Source: Diadophis punctatus similis
Lineage: Eukaryota > Chordata > Lepidosauria > Squamata > Dipsadidae
NCBI GenBank assembly: GCA_023053685.1
Contig: JALIGW010000144.1
Location: 22,501 to 86,500, forward strand
Direction: 5' to 3'
DNA: 64,000 nucleotides
Part shown: positions 1 to 10,345 of the stretch, in pieces
Layout: each line of letters opens with the position of its first letter
Position numbering within the stretch: position 1 is the first letter of the stretch
Translations under genes and position numbers: made by a program
The notes under the pieces: model-generated
Seen by the model: only the letters and a program-made list of their open reading frames with translations
What the model was told of the DNA's origin: nothing
The model's database searches: none

Positions 1-314
1 TTCAGTACAAAAGTAACAAAAATAAACCCTTAATAAGCTACATCTTTTCAGCTAATGGATTCACGTCTGCCTTTGGCAGGCATCGAAGAAGAAAAGGAAA
101 GTGGGAGTTGACAAAACTCCTGGAATGCACGCATGCGTAGTAAAACATATCACATGTCTGTTTGTTTATAAATACAATAAACCTTAGAAAACAGTAGAGA
201 TGCACAACTGGCAATTATTCACATCGTGACAAGATGGAAGTCAAATTCATTGGCACCTCATCTCACAAATAGCAACTCAGCCCAAGTGGACACAAATTAA
301 AGAAGCTATTCTTG
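1..314. other. Unassigned AT-rich sequence
   Basis: No coding region or recognised repeat is seen in this stretch. It is moderately AT-rich and of mixed composition, up to the CR1 tail that follows. Confidence 0.4.
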
Positions 315-386
315 ACCAGGGGTTGGACTAGAAGACCTCCAAGATCCCTTCCAACTCTGTTATTGTCTATCTATTCTATCCAACCA
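315..386 (+). mobile_element. CR1 LINE 3' tail fragment
   Basis: Contains the phrase GGTTGGACTAGAAGACC followed by a CAAGATCCCTTCCAACTCTG-type end and a short ATTCTATC tail. This is the snake counterpart of the bird CR1 3' end. Only about 70 bp of the 3' end remain, as usual for 5'-truncated copies. Confidence 0.8.
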
Positions 387-395
387 CCTTAATTA

Positions 396-708
396 CAGTT
401 AGTCATCGACTTACAACAGATTGTTTAGTGACTGTCCGAAGTTACAAGGCACTGAAAAAAGTGACAATTTTTCACACTTAACGACTGTTGCCGTAAGTCA
501 TGCGGTCATTGCCCGTGGTCATGTGATCAAAATTAAGATGCTTGGCAACTGACTCATGTTTATGACAGTTGCATTGTCCGGGGGTTGCTAACTTAACAGC
601 TGCAGTCATTCACTTAACAAATGTGTCAAGAAAGGTCATAAAATGGGACAAAGCTAACGTAACAAATATCTCGTTTAGCAACATAAATTTTGGCCTCAGT
701 TGTGGTTC
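396..708 (-). mobile_element. Pogo/Tigger-like MITE, diverged copy
   Basis: Matches other copies in the window (for example 38327-38725) on the opposite strand. It starts with a diverged CAGGTAGTCCTCGACTTAC terminal repeat preceded by TA, and continues with 'cactgaaaaaagtgac' and 'gttaagtgaatcactgcagt'-type internal sequence. The family has no coding capacity. TA target duplication and CAGG ends suggest a pogo/Tigger-type non-autonomous element; this is inference. Confidence 0.75.
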
Positions 709-1039
709 CAAGGTGAGGCCTACCTGCGTCTTAGTAAAATAAGGCTGGGAAATTCCTATTTTCAATTTCTAGCATGAAAAATTCCTCCCTGAAATCTCTC
801 CATGGTTTGTTCCAGCAGTCTTTTCAACCTTGATTTAATGTTGGGATGTTGTTGGAAGTAAGCGAAGAATGTGCTTAAACCTGGATTTCCATCGGAGGGA
901 GTGGAAGTAAAAAGAAAAGTGGTGAAATTATTTGGTGAGAAGTTATGGGTGAAGCTACTGGGACTAATATTTTGGAGATACATGTCACATACCTTTTGAG
1001 ATATGTGGTACAGATTAACGTACATTTTTAAACTGAGAA

Positions 1040-1180
1040 TGAGCTGTAAGTGCTCCATCACTGGAGGTTTTTTAAGAAGAGATTGGACAGCCATTTGTCT
1101 GAAATCGTATAGGGTTTCCTGCTTGAGCAGGGGGTTGGACTAGAAGACCTTCAAGGTCCCTTCCAGCTCTGTTACTCTGT
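1040..1180 (+). mobile_element. CR1 LINE 3' end fragment
   Basis: Carries the 'gctccatcactggaggtttttaagaagag' phrase from the end of the CR1 reading frame, followed by the 3' untranslated GGTTGGACTAGAAGACC and CCCTTCCAGCTCTGTTA tail. The 5' part is missing. Confidence 0.85.
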
Positions 1181-1460
1181 TTGCTGCAGATAGATGGTGA
1201 CTGAAGTTATCCTAATTAATTTCATTTCTTTATGATTACACAACTATCCCACCTTTATTTTGTACAACTCAAGGCTGTGTACATCATGTGCTTGCCTGCT
1301 TTATTCCCTACAACAACAACAACCCTGTAAGGTCCCCTAAAGGAAGAATATTAGGGTTACAGAGCCAGTCTGGTGGTGTGGTTAATAACTAGGAGACCGT
1401 GAGTTTTAATTCCACTTTAGGCAGAGTTACCCTGTGGTGAGATGGGTAGCCAATAGATTG

Positions 1461-1513
1461 AATGAATGAATGAATGAATGAATGAATGAATGATGAATGA
1501 ATGAATGAATGAA

Positions 1514-1580
<67 letters not shown>

Positions 1581-1581
1581 A
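1461..1581. repeat. (TGAA)n then (AAAT)n microsatellite
   Basis: About 50 bp of TGAA units switch directly into about 70 bp of AAAT units, a compound tetranucleotide array. Long hydrophobic open frames across it are repeat artefacts. Confidence 0.95.
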
Positions 1582-1639
1582 TGCTGGTTGGGTGACTTTG
1601 ACTTTGTTTATTCTGTTGTTTCCATCCATTGTTTCTTGT

Positions 1640-1878
1640 TGTGCCTTTTGATGCTTTGGAAAATAGATTGACTCCCTAATTTTTGTAGGAGCCCCTCAAA
1701 TTTCCTGACAGAACAATTAATCAGTGGAACAACTTGCCTCCAGAAGTTGTAAATGCTCCAACACTGGAAGTTTTAAAGAAGAGATTGGATAACCATTTGT
1801 ATGAAGTGCCCAAGCAGGGGGTTGGACTAGAAGACCTCCAAGGTCCTTTCCAACTCTGTTATTCTATTCTATTTTAAA
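1640..1878 (+). mobile_element. CR1 LINE 3' fragment
   Basis: Covers the C-terminal coding end (phrases for 'TINQWNNLPPEVVNAPTLEVLKKRLDNHL' in broken frames) and the 3' tail ending in ATTCTATTCTA. An internal part is missing around 1700 compared with 38731-39105. Confidence 0.85.
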
Positions 1879-1954
1879 TATTGGAACAGTGCTATTTTAT
1901 TGTGCTATTTTATTGTGAGTTGGACTAAGGAGAAATTTCCTAAGGATGAGACCA

Positions 1955-2150
1955 ATCAAGCTGGCCACGTCCACCCAGTCACATGACCAAGCCACGCCCA
2001 CAGAACCGGTAGAGAAAATTTTTGGATTTCACCACTGCTTTATACCCTCCCTTGGGCCTTGCCCTTTAGCTTCCTGTTCCTGTGCAAGAAATGTATCCTA
2101 TTGGTTGTCAGACTCCCAGGGAGCTATGATATATTACCTAAAACATGTCA
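1955..2150 (+). mobile_element. hAT 3' end plus LTR-like fragment
   Basis: The first part (to about 2036) ends in ACCGGTAGAG...TTTCACCACTG, like the right end of the hAT family with CAGAGGTGGGTTCC termini. The second part (2036-2130) matches 54560-54640 ('ataccctcacttgggctttg', then 'cttcctgttcctgtg'), which carries LTR-like TATA and poly(A) signals on the other strand. Both are fragments. Confidence 0.55.
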
Positions 2151-2880
2151 TTCTTCTAGGAGGGGGGTGGGTGCTAACTTTCTTCACTTATAAATTAATA
2201 AAGATGGGATAACAATCAATCAAATAGATAAGTAAGTGAAGATTAGAAGTCAGTGTCTCCCAGTTTTTAGCTTGGCACATAAATACGACACCAAATGGGG
2301 TTGCAGCTTGATCATTTTATCATTATACCATCCGCCAGTTGTAAGTCACGTTATTGTCCTCTGCCTCGTTCCTCCTTGAGTTAGGGCTGGCTGGCTGGCT
2401 GTGGCCACACGTGCCAAGAAGACAGAGCCAGCTATCTCTGAAGGCATGTTTCTTAATGCGATGTAAACCAGGAGGAGCTATTTTACATCTGAAAAACACC
2501 GTGCTCCCTCCGCTGCGAGAGACGCCGCCATCAGAACGGAGATGATCCCAAAACAGCATAATCTAACTTATCTCCTGACACAGCTGCCTCCTCAAATGGC
2601 AAGCCGTTAAGTCTGTTTTGGAACATTTCTGGAAATAAATGTACTGTTTCTGTCAGATGTCTCTATTAATATGAACTTTGGGAAGCGGCGTGGGGATACG
2701 GAAAAATTTCAGCTGACAGGGCTTGCATAAGGATTTTAAAATAATTGGAAGCAGGAGGAGGGCAGAGGAGCCAAAACCAGAAAAAAAATAATAATCATCA
2801 TACAGGCTATAAATGGTGGGGAATTAATATTAGATTTGCAGCCTATCTTTATTGTGGCAATGCACATATTTCACACCCAA
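2151..2880. other. Repeat-poor sequence, no gene recognised
   Basis: Mixed-composition sequence without the repeat families of the window. Part of it (about 2560-2760) is AT-rich and looks low in CpG decay. No coding region with a recognisable domain was found; it may be ordinary intergenic or intronic DNA. Confidence 0.4.
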
Positions 2881-2894
2881 CAACAACATGCTTC

Positions 2895-3450
2895 TGCAGT
2901 GAGCTGGGCTGAGAGAGAGAGTGACTAGCCCAAACTTACCCAGCTGGCTTTGATGCCTAAGGCGGGACTAGAACGCACCGTCTCCTAGTGATTGGGTCAA
3001 AATCATCCCGCTGGTTTTCACGCCTAAGGCGGGACTAGAACTCCCAGTCTCCTGGTGATTGGCCCAAAGTCACCCAGCTGGTTTTCATACCTAAAGCAGG
3101 ACTAGAACCAGGAGTGGAATGCTACCGGTTCGACCCGGTTCGGGCGTACCGGTGGTGGCAGCAGGTGGTTCGGAGAACTGGTAGCAGCGGCAGTGTGAGG
3201 CTCCGCCCACCTGCTCGGATGCCGCCATTTCTTTTTTTAACCCTCTGCACATGTGCAAAGCCTTTTGCCACACACAAATCACACACTTCATAACCAGTAG
3301 GGAAGGTAAGTAGATTTCACCGCTGACTAGAACTCACTGTTTCCTGATGATTCACCCAAAATCACCCAGTTGGCTTTCACACTTAAGGCAGGACTAGAAC
3401 TCCCAGTCTCCCAGTTTCTAGCCTCATGCCTTAATCACTCCGGCAAACTG
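2895..3450 (-). repeat. SINE-derived tandem repeats split by a hAT element
   Basis: Units of roughly 70 bp contain 'cccagctggctttcatgcc', 'aaggcgggactagaact' and 'tctcctggtgattggccca'. On the minus strand GAGTTCTAGTCCCGCC resembles a tRNA B box, so the unit comes from a tRNA-derived SINE. The array is interrupted at 3109-3325 by a hAT element and resumes after it. Similar arrays occur at 17740-18740, 26480-27060 and 61230-61535. Confidence 0.8.
3109..3325. mobile_element. hAT-type MITE, CAGAGGTGGGTTCC-end family
   Basis: Begins CAGGAGTGGAATGCTACCGG and ends TTTCACCGCTG. The 8-bp target duplication ACTAGAAC is present at 3101-3108 and 3326-3333. It contains ACCGGT motifs and no transposase. 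Confidence 0.85.
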
Positions 3451-3534
3451 ACTCTCAGTAGTTTATATGATTGCATTATTTTAATTACTATATTTTATTA
3501 TTTGCATTTCAAACTACAGAGAGTAATGTGGGAT

Positions 3535-3818
3535 CGAGGCCATGTCTACATTTAAGCCATTATCAAATAAATAAAACTTGTAAACCTCTCAGGCTCCTCC
3601 CCATGCTCCCTTTATCATACTGAAGAAAAAGAAAGGAAGAAAGAAAAGAAGAAAGAAGACAGAAAAAAGACAGAAAGAAAGAAAAAAAGAAAAGAAAAGA
3701 AAGAAAGGAAGGAAGGAAGGAAAGAAGAAAGAAGAAAGAAAAGAAAAAAAGAAAAAAAGAAAAAGAAAGAAAAGAGGAAGGAAGGAAGGAAAAAAGAAAG
3801 AAAGAAAGAAAGAAAGAA

Positions 3819-3870
<52 letters not shown>

Positions 3871-3875
3871 AACAT
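3535..3875. repeat. (GAAA)n purine tract with a shared left flank
   Basis: A GA-rich tract (3622-3871), ending in a clean (GAAA)n. Its left flank ('ggccatgtctacattt' to 'ctttatcatactgaagaaaaag') recurs at 6152-6240 beside another (GAAA)n, so the microsatellite seems to be the tail of an interspersed repeat. Confidence 0.9.
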
Positions 3876-4297
3876 GAGAAAAAGATGCAGCTGACGGGTA
3901 AAGCAACAAGCTGTTCTTCTCCTGCATTACCGTTGCATATTTACAGATGTTGTGATGCATAACCTTAGATAATTAGACCAGGTTCTTGTGGCCCTCTGAA
4001 AAGCTAAAAGTGAGACAGGAGGTTGTCCCATAGGGCAGGGACAGCTATGGGGAAGGTGTACCTACCTCCTATGTTCTGCTGGATGACAACCTTCAAGGGA
4101 AGAGACTCGGAGCCCACCCACTCTATCTGGTATTTTGGTTCTTCCCAAATTGGGGTTAATGTGGTTGCTATGTATTAGTGGGACATTACGTTGTTTAGCT
4201 ATTTTAATCTTGGCTGCCTGTTTATGTGGGATTTGACTGGATTGTTTTTACTTTAATCTTTTCAATTTTGTAAATTGCCTAGATTGGGAAGCCATAA

Positions 4298-5014
4298 CCT
4301 ATTCTGTTCTGTTCTGTTCTGTTCTGTTCTGTTCTGTTCTGTTCTGTTCTGTTCTGTTCTGTTCTGTTCTGTTCTGTTCTGTTCTGTTCTGTTCTGTTCT
4401 GTTCTACCCTACCCTACCCTACCCTACCCTACCCTACCCTACTCTGTACTATCTTATCCTAGTCTAACCCAGTCCAATCCAATCTAATCTCTTCTAATCT
4501 AATCCAATCTAACCTCGAACAGGGGTGTCAAACTTGCATCATCACGGTGTCGTCACATGATGTATCCAGACTTTTCCCCCCTTCGCTAAACCGGGCGGGG
4601 GCGTGGTCAGCACATGACACATCCGGCCCGTGGACCACGAGTTTGACAGCCCTGATCTAGTCCAATCTAGTCCAATCTAGTCCAGTCTAGTCCAGTCTAG
4701 TCCAATCTAGTCCAATCCAATCCAATCCAATCCAATCCAATCCAATCCAATCCAATCCAATCCAATCCAATCCAATCCAATCCAATCCAATCCAATCCAA
4801 TCCAATCCAATCCAATCCAATCCAATCCAGTCCAGTCTAGTCTAGCCTAGTCTAACCCAATGCAATGCAATGCAATGCAGTCCAGTCCAGTCCAGTCCAG
4901 TCCAGTCCAGTCCAAGCCAAGCCAAGCCAAGCCAAGCCAAGCCCAAGCCAAGCCAAGCCAAGCCAAGCCAAGCCAAGCCAAGCCAAGCCAAGCCAAGCCA
5001 AGCCAAGCCAAGCC
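4298..5014. repeat. Series of pentanucleotide arrays
   Basis: Successive arrays of related 5-bp units: (TTCTG)n at about 4298-4404, (ACCCT)n to 4442, mixed TAATC/CAATC units, a hAT insert (4520-4654), (CAATC)n to about 4830, (CAGTC)n to about 4912 and (CAAGC)n to 5014. Each neighbour differs by one or two bases. Confidence 0.95.
4520..4654. mobile_element. hAT-type MITE, CAGGGGTGTCAAACT family
   Basis: Starts CAGGGGTGTCAAACTTG and ends GAGTTTGACAGCCCTG, an imperfect terminal inverted repeat. The middle is about 135 bp without coding capacity. The 8-bp flanks do not match, perhaps because the surrounding pentanucleotide array has changed. Confidence 0.75.
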
Positions 5015-5363
5015 ACTATTTTAATTGTAAACCCCTCAGAGTAATTCTGGAGTTGGACAGCCTTGACATTTCAGAAGGAACTAAATAAATTGTGTCCATA
5101 AAACACTTAGATTAGAGCAAGAAAGGCCAGAACGGTGAGTCAGCCGCATGCTGAGTCAGGAGGCCGCCCTTAAAAGCATTTTTCACCCTTGTGGCATCAA
5201 TAAGACCTGAATATAAAAGGGCCTCCAAATGGCACATGAACACAGGCTTCTTCTCAGCTTTCTCAAGGAGCTTTGAAGAGAAGATTTAGAGAAATGATCA
5301 CGATCAAATTGCTGTCGCAAAATCAGAGGCCAGTCCCTTTGATAGCAGTAGCGAGGGGAAATA
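5015..5363. other. Unassigned sequence
   Basis: No gene or known repeat was recognised. It includes short CR1-like or unique DNA between the pentanucleotide array and a MITE. Confidence 0.4.
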
Positions 5364-5590
5364 CAGGTAGTCCTTGACTTATAACAGTTCATTTAGTGAC
5401 CATTTGAAGTTACTACATCACTGAAAAAGTGACTTACGACCGTTTTTCACATTTACCACTGTTGCAGCATTTCCAGGGTCACATTATCAAAATTCAGGTG
5501 CTTGGCAACTGACTTGTATTTATGACTGTTGCAATGTCCCGGGGTCATGTGATCCCCTTTTGTGACCATTGGACAAGCAAAGTCAAGGTC
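5364..5590 (-). mobile_element. Pogo/Tigger-like MITE, truncated
   Basis: Begins CAGGTAGTCCTTGACTTA directly after TA. It runs through 'gtgaccattt', 'cactgaaaaagtgac' and 'atgtgatccccttttgtgacc', then stops in the middle of the family at the (AAGC)n array. Confidence 0.85.
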
Positions 5591-5597
5591 GAAGCCA

Positions 5598-5599
5598 GA

Positions 5600-5686
<87 letters not shown>

Positions 5687-5688
5687 TC
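5598..5688. repeat. (AAGC)n microsatellite
   Basis: About 22 units of AAGC/GCAA with a single extra-base interruption near 5651. It sits at the position where the tRNA-like head of the adjoining SINE would start. Confidence 0.95.
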
Positions 5689-5797
5689 AGGAGGTTGTGA
5701 GTTCAGTCCTAGGTAGAGGCAGATGTAGGGTCTCCTGCTTGGGCAGGGGTTTGGACTAGATGACCTGCAAGGTCCCTTCCGACTCTGTTAATCTGTG
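5689..5797 (+). mobile_element. tRNA-headed SINE with CR1 tail
   Basis: 'gaggttgtgagttcagtcc' resembles a B box; this is followed by 'taggtagaggcagatgtagg' and a CR1-like 3' end (GGACTAGATGACC...CTCTGTTAATCTG). Better copies are at 39604-39745 and, head only, at 10437-10530. Confidence 0.75.
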
Positions 5798-5798
5798 A

Positions 5799-5870
<72 letters not shown>

Positions 5871-6114
5871 AGTGTAGTTGAGTAAGAATGTTTCTTTGCA
5901 ACCTCTTGTGAACTTGGCAATGCCTCATTTTGCTGTGTACAAAAAACAGAAAGAAGAAAGAGAAAGGGGGGGAGAGAAAGAAAAAAAGAAAGAAAAGAAA
6001 GAGTGAAAGAAAGAAAGGGAGGGAGGGAGGGAGGGAGGGAAGAAAAAACAAAGGGAGGGAGGGAGGGAGAAAGGAAGAAAGGAAGGGGGAAATAAAAGAC
6101 AAAGAAAGGAAAAG

Positions 6115-6145
<31 letters not shown>

Positions 6146-6351
6146 AAAAAGGCCATGTCTACATTTGAGCCATAAATAAATAAATAAAACTTGTAAACCT
6201 TGTTTCTCACATGCACCCTTTATCATACTAAAGAAAAAGTAAGAAAGAAAGNNNNNNNNNNNNNNNNNNNNNNNNNNNNNNNNNNNNNNNNNNNNNNNNN
6301 NNNNNNNNNNNNNNNNNNNNNNNNNNNNNNNNNNNNNNNNNNNNNNNNNNN

Positions 6352-6383
<32 letters not shown>

Positions 6384-6384
6384 A
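5798..6384. repeat. (GAAA)n and purine-rich repeats around an assembly gap
   Basis: Clean (GAAA)n at 5798-5870, a degenerate GA tract with GGGA units at 5945-6150, and (GAAA)n again on both sides of the gap at 6252-6351. The true length is unknown. Confidence 0.95.
6252..6351. other. Assembly gap (100 N)
   Basis: Exactly 100 N bases inside a (GAAA)n tract. A round 100 usually denotes a gap of unknown size. Confidence 0.99.
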
Positions 6385-7364
6385 GCCTTGGTAGTTGGGG
6401 AAGGCGTGAGTGTGTGTTTGTCTGTCTCAAAGGCAAAACCCCAAGATTTTGCACCCAGAAGGTCTGTAGTTCAGTTCTGAACATCTTTGGGGAGTCCTGG
6501 GAAAGGCCCTCACCAAAAGCTTAAGATTTCCATTTCTGGTTAGAACTGATCGTGACGGAAAGGGCATCGATTTCAGCAGTGAAACACTGAGCATCTCCTG
6601 GTGAGATCTGCCCATTCTCCTCAAGAGCGCATTAAATTAGGGATTAAAAAGGATGTCGCCTCAGGTTCTGGAGAAGCAGCCTGGCATATTTCACTGCCAA
6701 GCACAAGACAAGTATTTAACTTTTCCATGAAACTCCAGAAGAAAAAGACTTCTTTTTCATAACTCTTCTGCTGTACGAACAATGGAGAGGTTTGAAAGAT
6801 GGAGGGGAAAAAAATTGGAGAGAGATTTTCCTCACCTTCTAAAATTCAGGAAGCCTCAGCAATTTTCACCTGCCATCCTGAATCCGACTGGGTGATTTAT
6901 TTTTTTTAAATGAAAACCCGAAAGAAATATTTGCCAAATGGGAACGCTGTCCCTAAAAAACATACCATTAAACGAAATTGGAGCTATTCCGGCCTGCAAA
7001 TCCTTAGGTAAGAAATGATTTAGTGCTTTTCTCTTTTAACTATCGAGTGCTTCTTTAGCAATTCATGTTTCCATAATTTTCCATCCGCATTCGTTTTTAT
7101 GCGTGCATAGAAAGCAATCTAATGAATACTTAATAAATCACAAACCATCATTTTTACTAGGTCTGCGCAGATTCCAATTATTCATGAACGGGGCCTATTT
7201 TCTCTCTGATAACTTTATGCGACATTCAGCTCCCCATGCCAAAACAATTTATGGTAGGCCATTTTATTTATTAGCATTATAACCAGAACTTCTTCGTGAT
7301 TCCTGGAATTTTCTTCTGGGATTTTGAGGCTGATTAATTAAATGTTGAGCTTGACCCAGTTAAA
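6385..7364. other. Repeat-poor AT-rich block, possible conserved noncoding DNA
   Basis: Nearly 1 kb without any of the transposons seen elsewhere. From about 6850 it is AT-rich, with many TAAT/ATTA cores, 'attattcatga', 'cttaataaat' and 'caatttatgg'. There is no convincing coding frame. The texture resembles developmental enhancers, but conservation cannot be tested from one sequence. Confidence 0.4.
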
Positions 7365-7432
7365 CAGAAGGGATCTTGGAGGTCTTCTAGTCCAACCTGC
7401 TGCTTGAACAGGAAACCAAACACCCCCCTCCC
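7365..7432 (-). mobile_element. CR1 LINE 3' tail fragment
   Basis: 'gatcttggaggtcttctagtccaac' is the reverse of the CR1 tail; it stops at the adjoining microsatellite. Confidence 0.8.
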
Positions 7433-7448
7433 TCCCCCCCTCTCTCTA

Positions 7449-7533
<85 letters not shown>

Positions 7534-7552
7534 CTATCTCTATCTCTATATC

Positions 7553-7603
<51 letters not shown>

Positions 7604-7703
7604 ATCTATCTATCATTTATCTATTTATATCTATATCTATATCTATATCTATATCTATCTATATCTATCTATATATCTATATCTATATCTACAGTATGTC
7701 TCT

Positions 7704-7776
<73 letters not shown>
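7433..7776. repeat. (TATC)n / (TATATC)n / (TC)n compound microsatellite
   Basis: About 250 bp of TATC and TATATC units followed by about 85 bp of TC dinucleotides. Open frames across it are repeat artefacts. Confidence 0.95.
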
Positions 7777-7777
<1 letters not shown>

Positions 7778-7779
7778 AA

Positions 7780-8075
7780 ACTGACAAAGAACTGATAAAG
7801 AAATAAAGGGAGACTAGTATAGATCTATTTCAAGCTATTTAGCTCTCATCAGCTAGCCATACCCTTCTAGGATTCGAACTTGGGCTGTTTGCCTTGTTTA
7901 GGCAGTGCTTTTACCCTCTAAGCCACAAATTCTCCTCTCTTGTCAGCTCTTATCAGTTCTTTGTAAATTCGAAAATATGGTTTGTAGCCTGGATGGCCCC
8001 TGGAGTGGGGCTGAAAGGCAAATGGAAGCAGTATGCTTCCTCCCATATTTGGGTATATCAGGTGACTCGACAGAA
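7780..8075 (-). mobile_element. tRNA-derived repeat (SINE-like)
   Basis: Reverse copy of the repeat at 13499-13800. It shares 'agactagtatagatctatttcaagctatttagct', the anticodon-side 'aggcagtgcttttaccctctaagcc' and a B-box-like 'aggattcgaacttggg'. It also shares 'gcctggatggcccctggagtggggctgaaaggc' in its 3' body. No function beyond SINE origin is suggested. Confidence 0.7.
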
Positions 8076-8083
8076 ATATATCT

Positions 8084-8217
8084 GTGTTTCCCTGAAAATA
8101 AGACCCTGTCTTATATTTGTTTGAACCCTGAAATAAGCATTTGGCCTTACTGCCATGCATTCAAAAGCCTGATTGGACTTATTATCAGGGGATGTCTTAT
8201 TTTGGGAGAAACAAGAC
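8084..8217. mobile_element. Short TIR MITE, TTTCCCTGAAAATAAGAC family
   Basis: Has inverted ends 'tgtttccctgaaaataagac' and 'gtcttattttgggagaaaca'. A related element with TA flanks lies at 15539-15766. This suggests a Tc1/mariner-type non-autonomous element. Confidence 0.7.
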
Positions 8218-8231
8218 ACACACATACACAA

Positions 8232-8340
8232 CACACAATTGGATAACCATTTGTCTGAAGTGGTGTAGGGTTTCCTGCCTAAGCAAGGGTTTAAACTAGA
8301 AGACCTCTAAGGTCCATTCCAACTCTGCTATTCTATTTCA
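8232..8340 (+). mobile_element. CR1 LINE 3' fragment
   Basis: Starts at 'ttggataaccatttgtctgaagtgg' and ends in 'ccattccaactctgctattctattt'. It directly meets an opposite-strand CR1 fragment at about 8340. Confidence 0.85.
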
Positions 8341-8530
8341 GACAAATGGTTGTCCAATCTCCTCTTAAAAATCTCCAGTGATGGAGCACCCACAACTTCT
8401 GGAGGCAAATTATTCCACTTATTCAATTCTTACTATCAGGAAGGTTGGTTCTTATTTTTATGTTGCTTCTCTCCTTGATTAGTTTTCATTTATTGCTTCT
8501 TGTCCTGCCTTCAGGTGCTTTGGAAAATAA
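8336..8530 (-). mobile_element. CR1 LINE 3' fragment, inverted to its neighbour
   Basis: Reverse-strand CR1 end: 'cagacaaatggttgtccaatct', 'cactggagatttttaagagg' in reverse, and 'cttctggaggcaaattattcc'. It forms a tail-to-tail-like inverted pair with 8232-8340. Confidence 0.8.
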
Positions 8531-9482
8531 TTTTTATTTTTTTATTTATTTTATTTGTCAAAATGTGTACAAGATAACAGGTATGGTATAAACATAAACA
8601 TAAGCAAAGTAGGTATAGGTAAATGAGGACAATATGACAGTAGGACAGGGACAGTGGGCACAATGGTGCTCTTATGCACACCCCTTACAGACCTCTTAGG
8701 AATCGGGTGAGGTCCTGTAGACAGTCTAAGCTAAGGTTAAAGTTTTGGGGGTTTGGGGAAGAAACCACAGAGTCAGGTAGTGCATTCCAGACATTGATTA
8801 CTCTGTTGCTGAAGTCATATTTTCTGCAGTCGAGTTTCGAGCAGTTTACATTGAGTTTGAATCTATTGTGTGCTCGTGTATTGTTGCGGTTGAAGCTGAA
8901 GTATTCATTGACAGGTAGAACATTGTGGCAGATGATTTTATGAACTACATTTAGATCATAATGAAGGCGACGCAGCTCTAAGTTGTCTAAGCCCAAAATT
9001 TCAAGTCTGGTGGAATAAGGTATTCTGTTGCGAGCAGAAGAGTGGAGGACTCTTCTTGTGAAATATTTCTGGACTCTCTCAATTGTATTAATGTCCAATA
9101 TGCAGTGCGGATTCCAGACAGGTGAGCTGTATTCTAGGATTGGTCTGGCAAATGTTTTGTATGCTCTGGTTAGCAGTGTAATATTGCCAGAGAAGAAGCT
9201 ACGCAAGATTAGGTTGACAACTCTTAGTGCCTTTTTGGCAATGTTGTTACAATGGGCTCTGGCTCTTAGGTCATTAGATATGAGTATTCCAAGGTCCTTT
9301 ACAGAGTGAGGGTCGTCTACAAGGTCGTGTCCTCCAAGTTTATATTTTGTGTTTGGATTCTTTTTGCCAATGTGTAAGAGCATTTGTTGGTTGAGATTTG
9401 TAGTTGCCAGTTATCAGACCATTATGATACATGGTCAAGGTCTTTTTGAAGGGTAGAAGTATTGTCGGTGGTGTTGAATAGT
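8531..9482 (-). mobile_element. Jockey-group LINE, 5'-truncated
   Basis: The 3' untranslated end at low coordinates contains 'ttatttgtcaaaatgtgtac' and 'gcacaatggtgctcttatgc'; these are shared with copies at 45226-45853 and 52191-53472. The coding part is described separately. The reverse transcriptase core is missing, and the copy stops near 9482 where a CR1 fragment begins. Confidence 0.85.
8685..9383 (-). pseudogene. Jockey-group LINE ORF2 C-terminal part
   Basis: About 230 residues are open. Readable motifs are 'LGGHDLVDDPHSVKDLGI' (near residues 17-34), 'ARPILEYSSPVWNP' and 'RLEILGLDNLELRRLHYDL', typical of the thumb and C-terminal region after the reverse transcriptase of CR1/jockey/Rex-type LINEs. 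Upstream, in the region 9384-9480, the frame continues only with a stop and a small deletion, so the gene is broken. The nearest relative within the window is 52191-53472. The exact clade is not assigned. Confidence 0.8.
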
Positions 9483-9653
9483 TTAACATTGGCAAAAAGA
9501 GCTCTTCAAATATTGGAAGACTGCTATCATGTCACCCCTACTCCTTCTTTTCATTAAACTAGACATGCCCAGTTCCTGCAACGGTTCTTCACATGTTTTA
9601 GCCTCCAGTCCCCTAATCACCTTTGCTGCTCTTCTCTGCACTCTTGGGCGAAC
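9483..9653 (-). mobile_element. CR1 LINE coding fragment
   Basis: Reverse-strand phrases encode fragments like 'QRRAAKVIRGLEAKTCEEPLQELGMSSLMKRRSRGDMIAVFQYL', the C-terminal region of the CR1 reading frame. It is cut by the TIR element that begins at 9656. Confidence 0.8.
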
Positions 9654-10149
9654 TACCGTATTTTTCGGAGTATAAGACGCACCGGAGTATAAGACGCACC
9701 TTAGTTTTGGGGGAGGAAAACAAGGAAAAAAGGCCTCTGCCTCCCAGCAATTTGCCAAACAGCAAACAGTACAGATGATATACACTGTCTGCTGTGTATT
9801 TCTGTGCATGTGTGCCTGACCCATAGAAATGGCAAAGAATTGGAGAAATGTACATTTATGGCAGTATATTAATGCCAGAAAGTTTTCTTAAATGTAATCA
9901 CACTAACTCCTCCCAATTATTTAAATAGATCTACTCCAAACATGACTTAGTCAGGGTTTCTCAGCTGCCTTCTTTTAATACTAATACTTAATACTAATAC
10001 TTAATACTAAAACAGGACATTTCAGATTATACTTTTACAGATCTTTAAAATTGATGTGGCTTTCTGGAAGTATTCTCTGCTATTTAAAAGAAGATACAAT
10101 AGCACTGGGCCTCTTCAGAGCAAGCATTTATTTTAAAAAGCTTCTTCAT

Positions 10150-10345
10150 TTTGTTAAATGAAGGGCGTGCATAAGCGCACAATCGTGCCTACCGTTCCTG
10201 TCCCAATGTACCCATATATTCATACCTCTTCTACTCTTATTCATGCTTGTAATATTATATATATATATATATTCAATCATGTTTTACTGTTTGTAACTTT
10301 GCTTATATTCATTTATGCTTGACAAAATAAACAAATACAAATACA
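10150..10345 (+). mobile_element. Jockey-group LINE 3' tail
   Basis: Shares 'gggcgtgcataagcgcacaa' and 'cctaccgttcctgtcc' with the reverse copy at 45300-45400, and ends in 'gacaaaataaacaaatac'. It is only the untranslated end. Confidence 0.8.

Noticed and set aside
3589..3960. Open frame rich in Phe, Leu and Ser with apparent membrane segments
   Set aside because: It is the translation of a (GAAA)n tract on the opposite strand. The same holds for 5756-6484, 30065-30310, 40820-41353 and 60203-60711.
4405..4442. Possible interstitial telomere repeat (ACCCT)n
   Set aside because: The unit is a pentamer (CCCTA), not the vertebrate hexamer CCCTAA, and it sits within a series of other pentamers. 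The same applies to 60710-60746.
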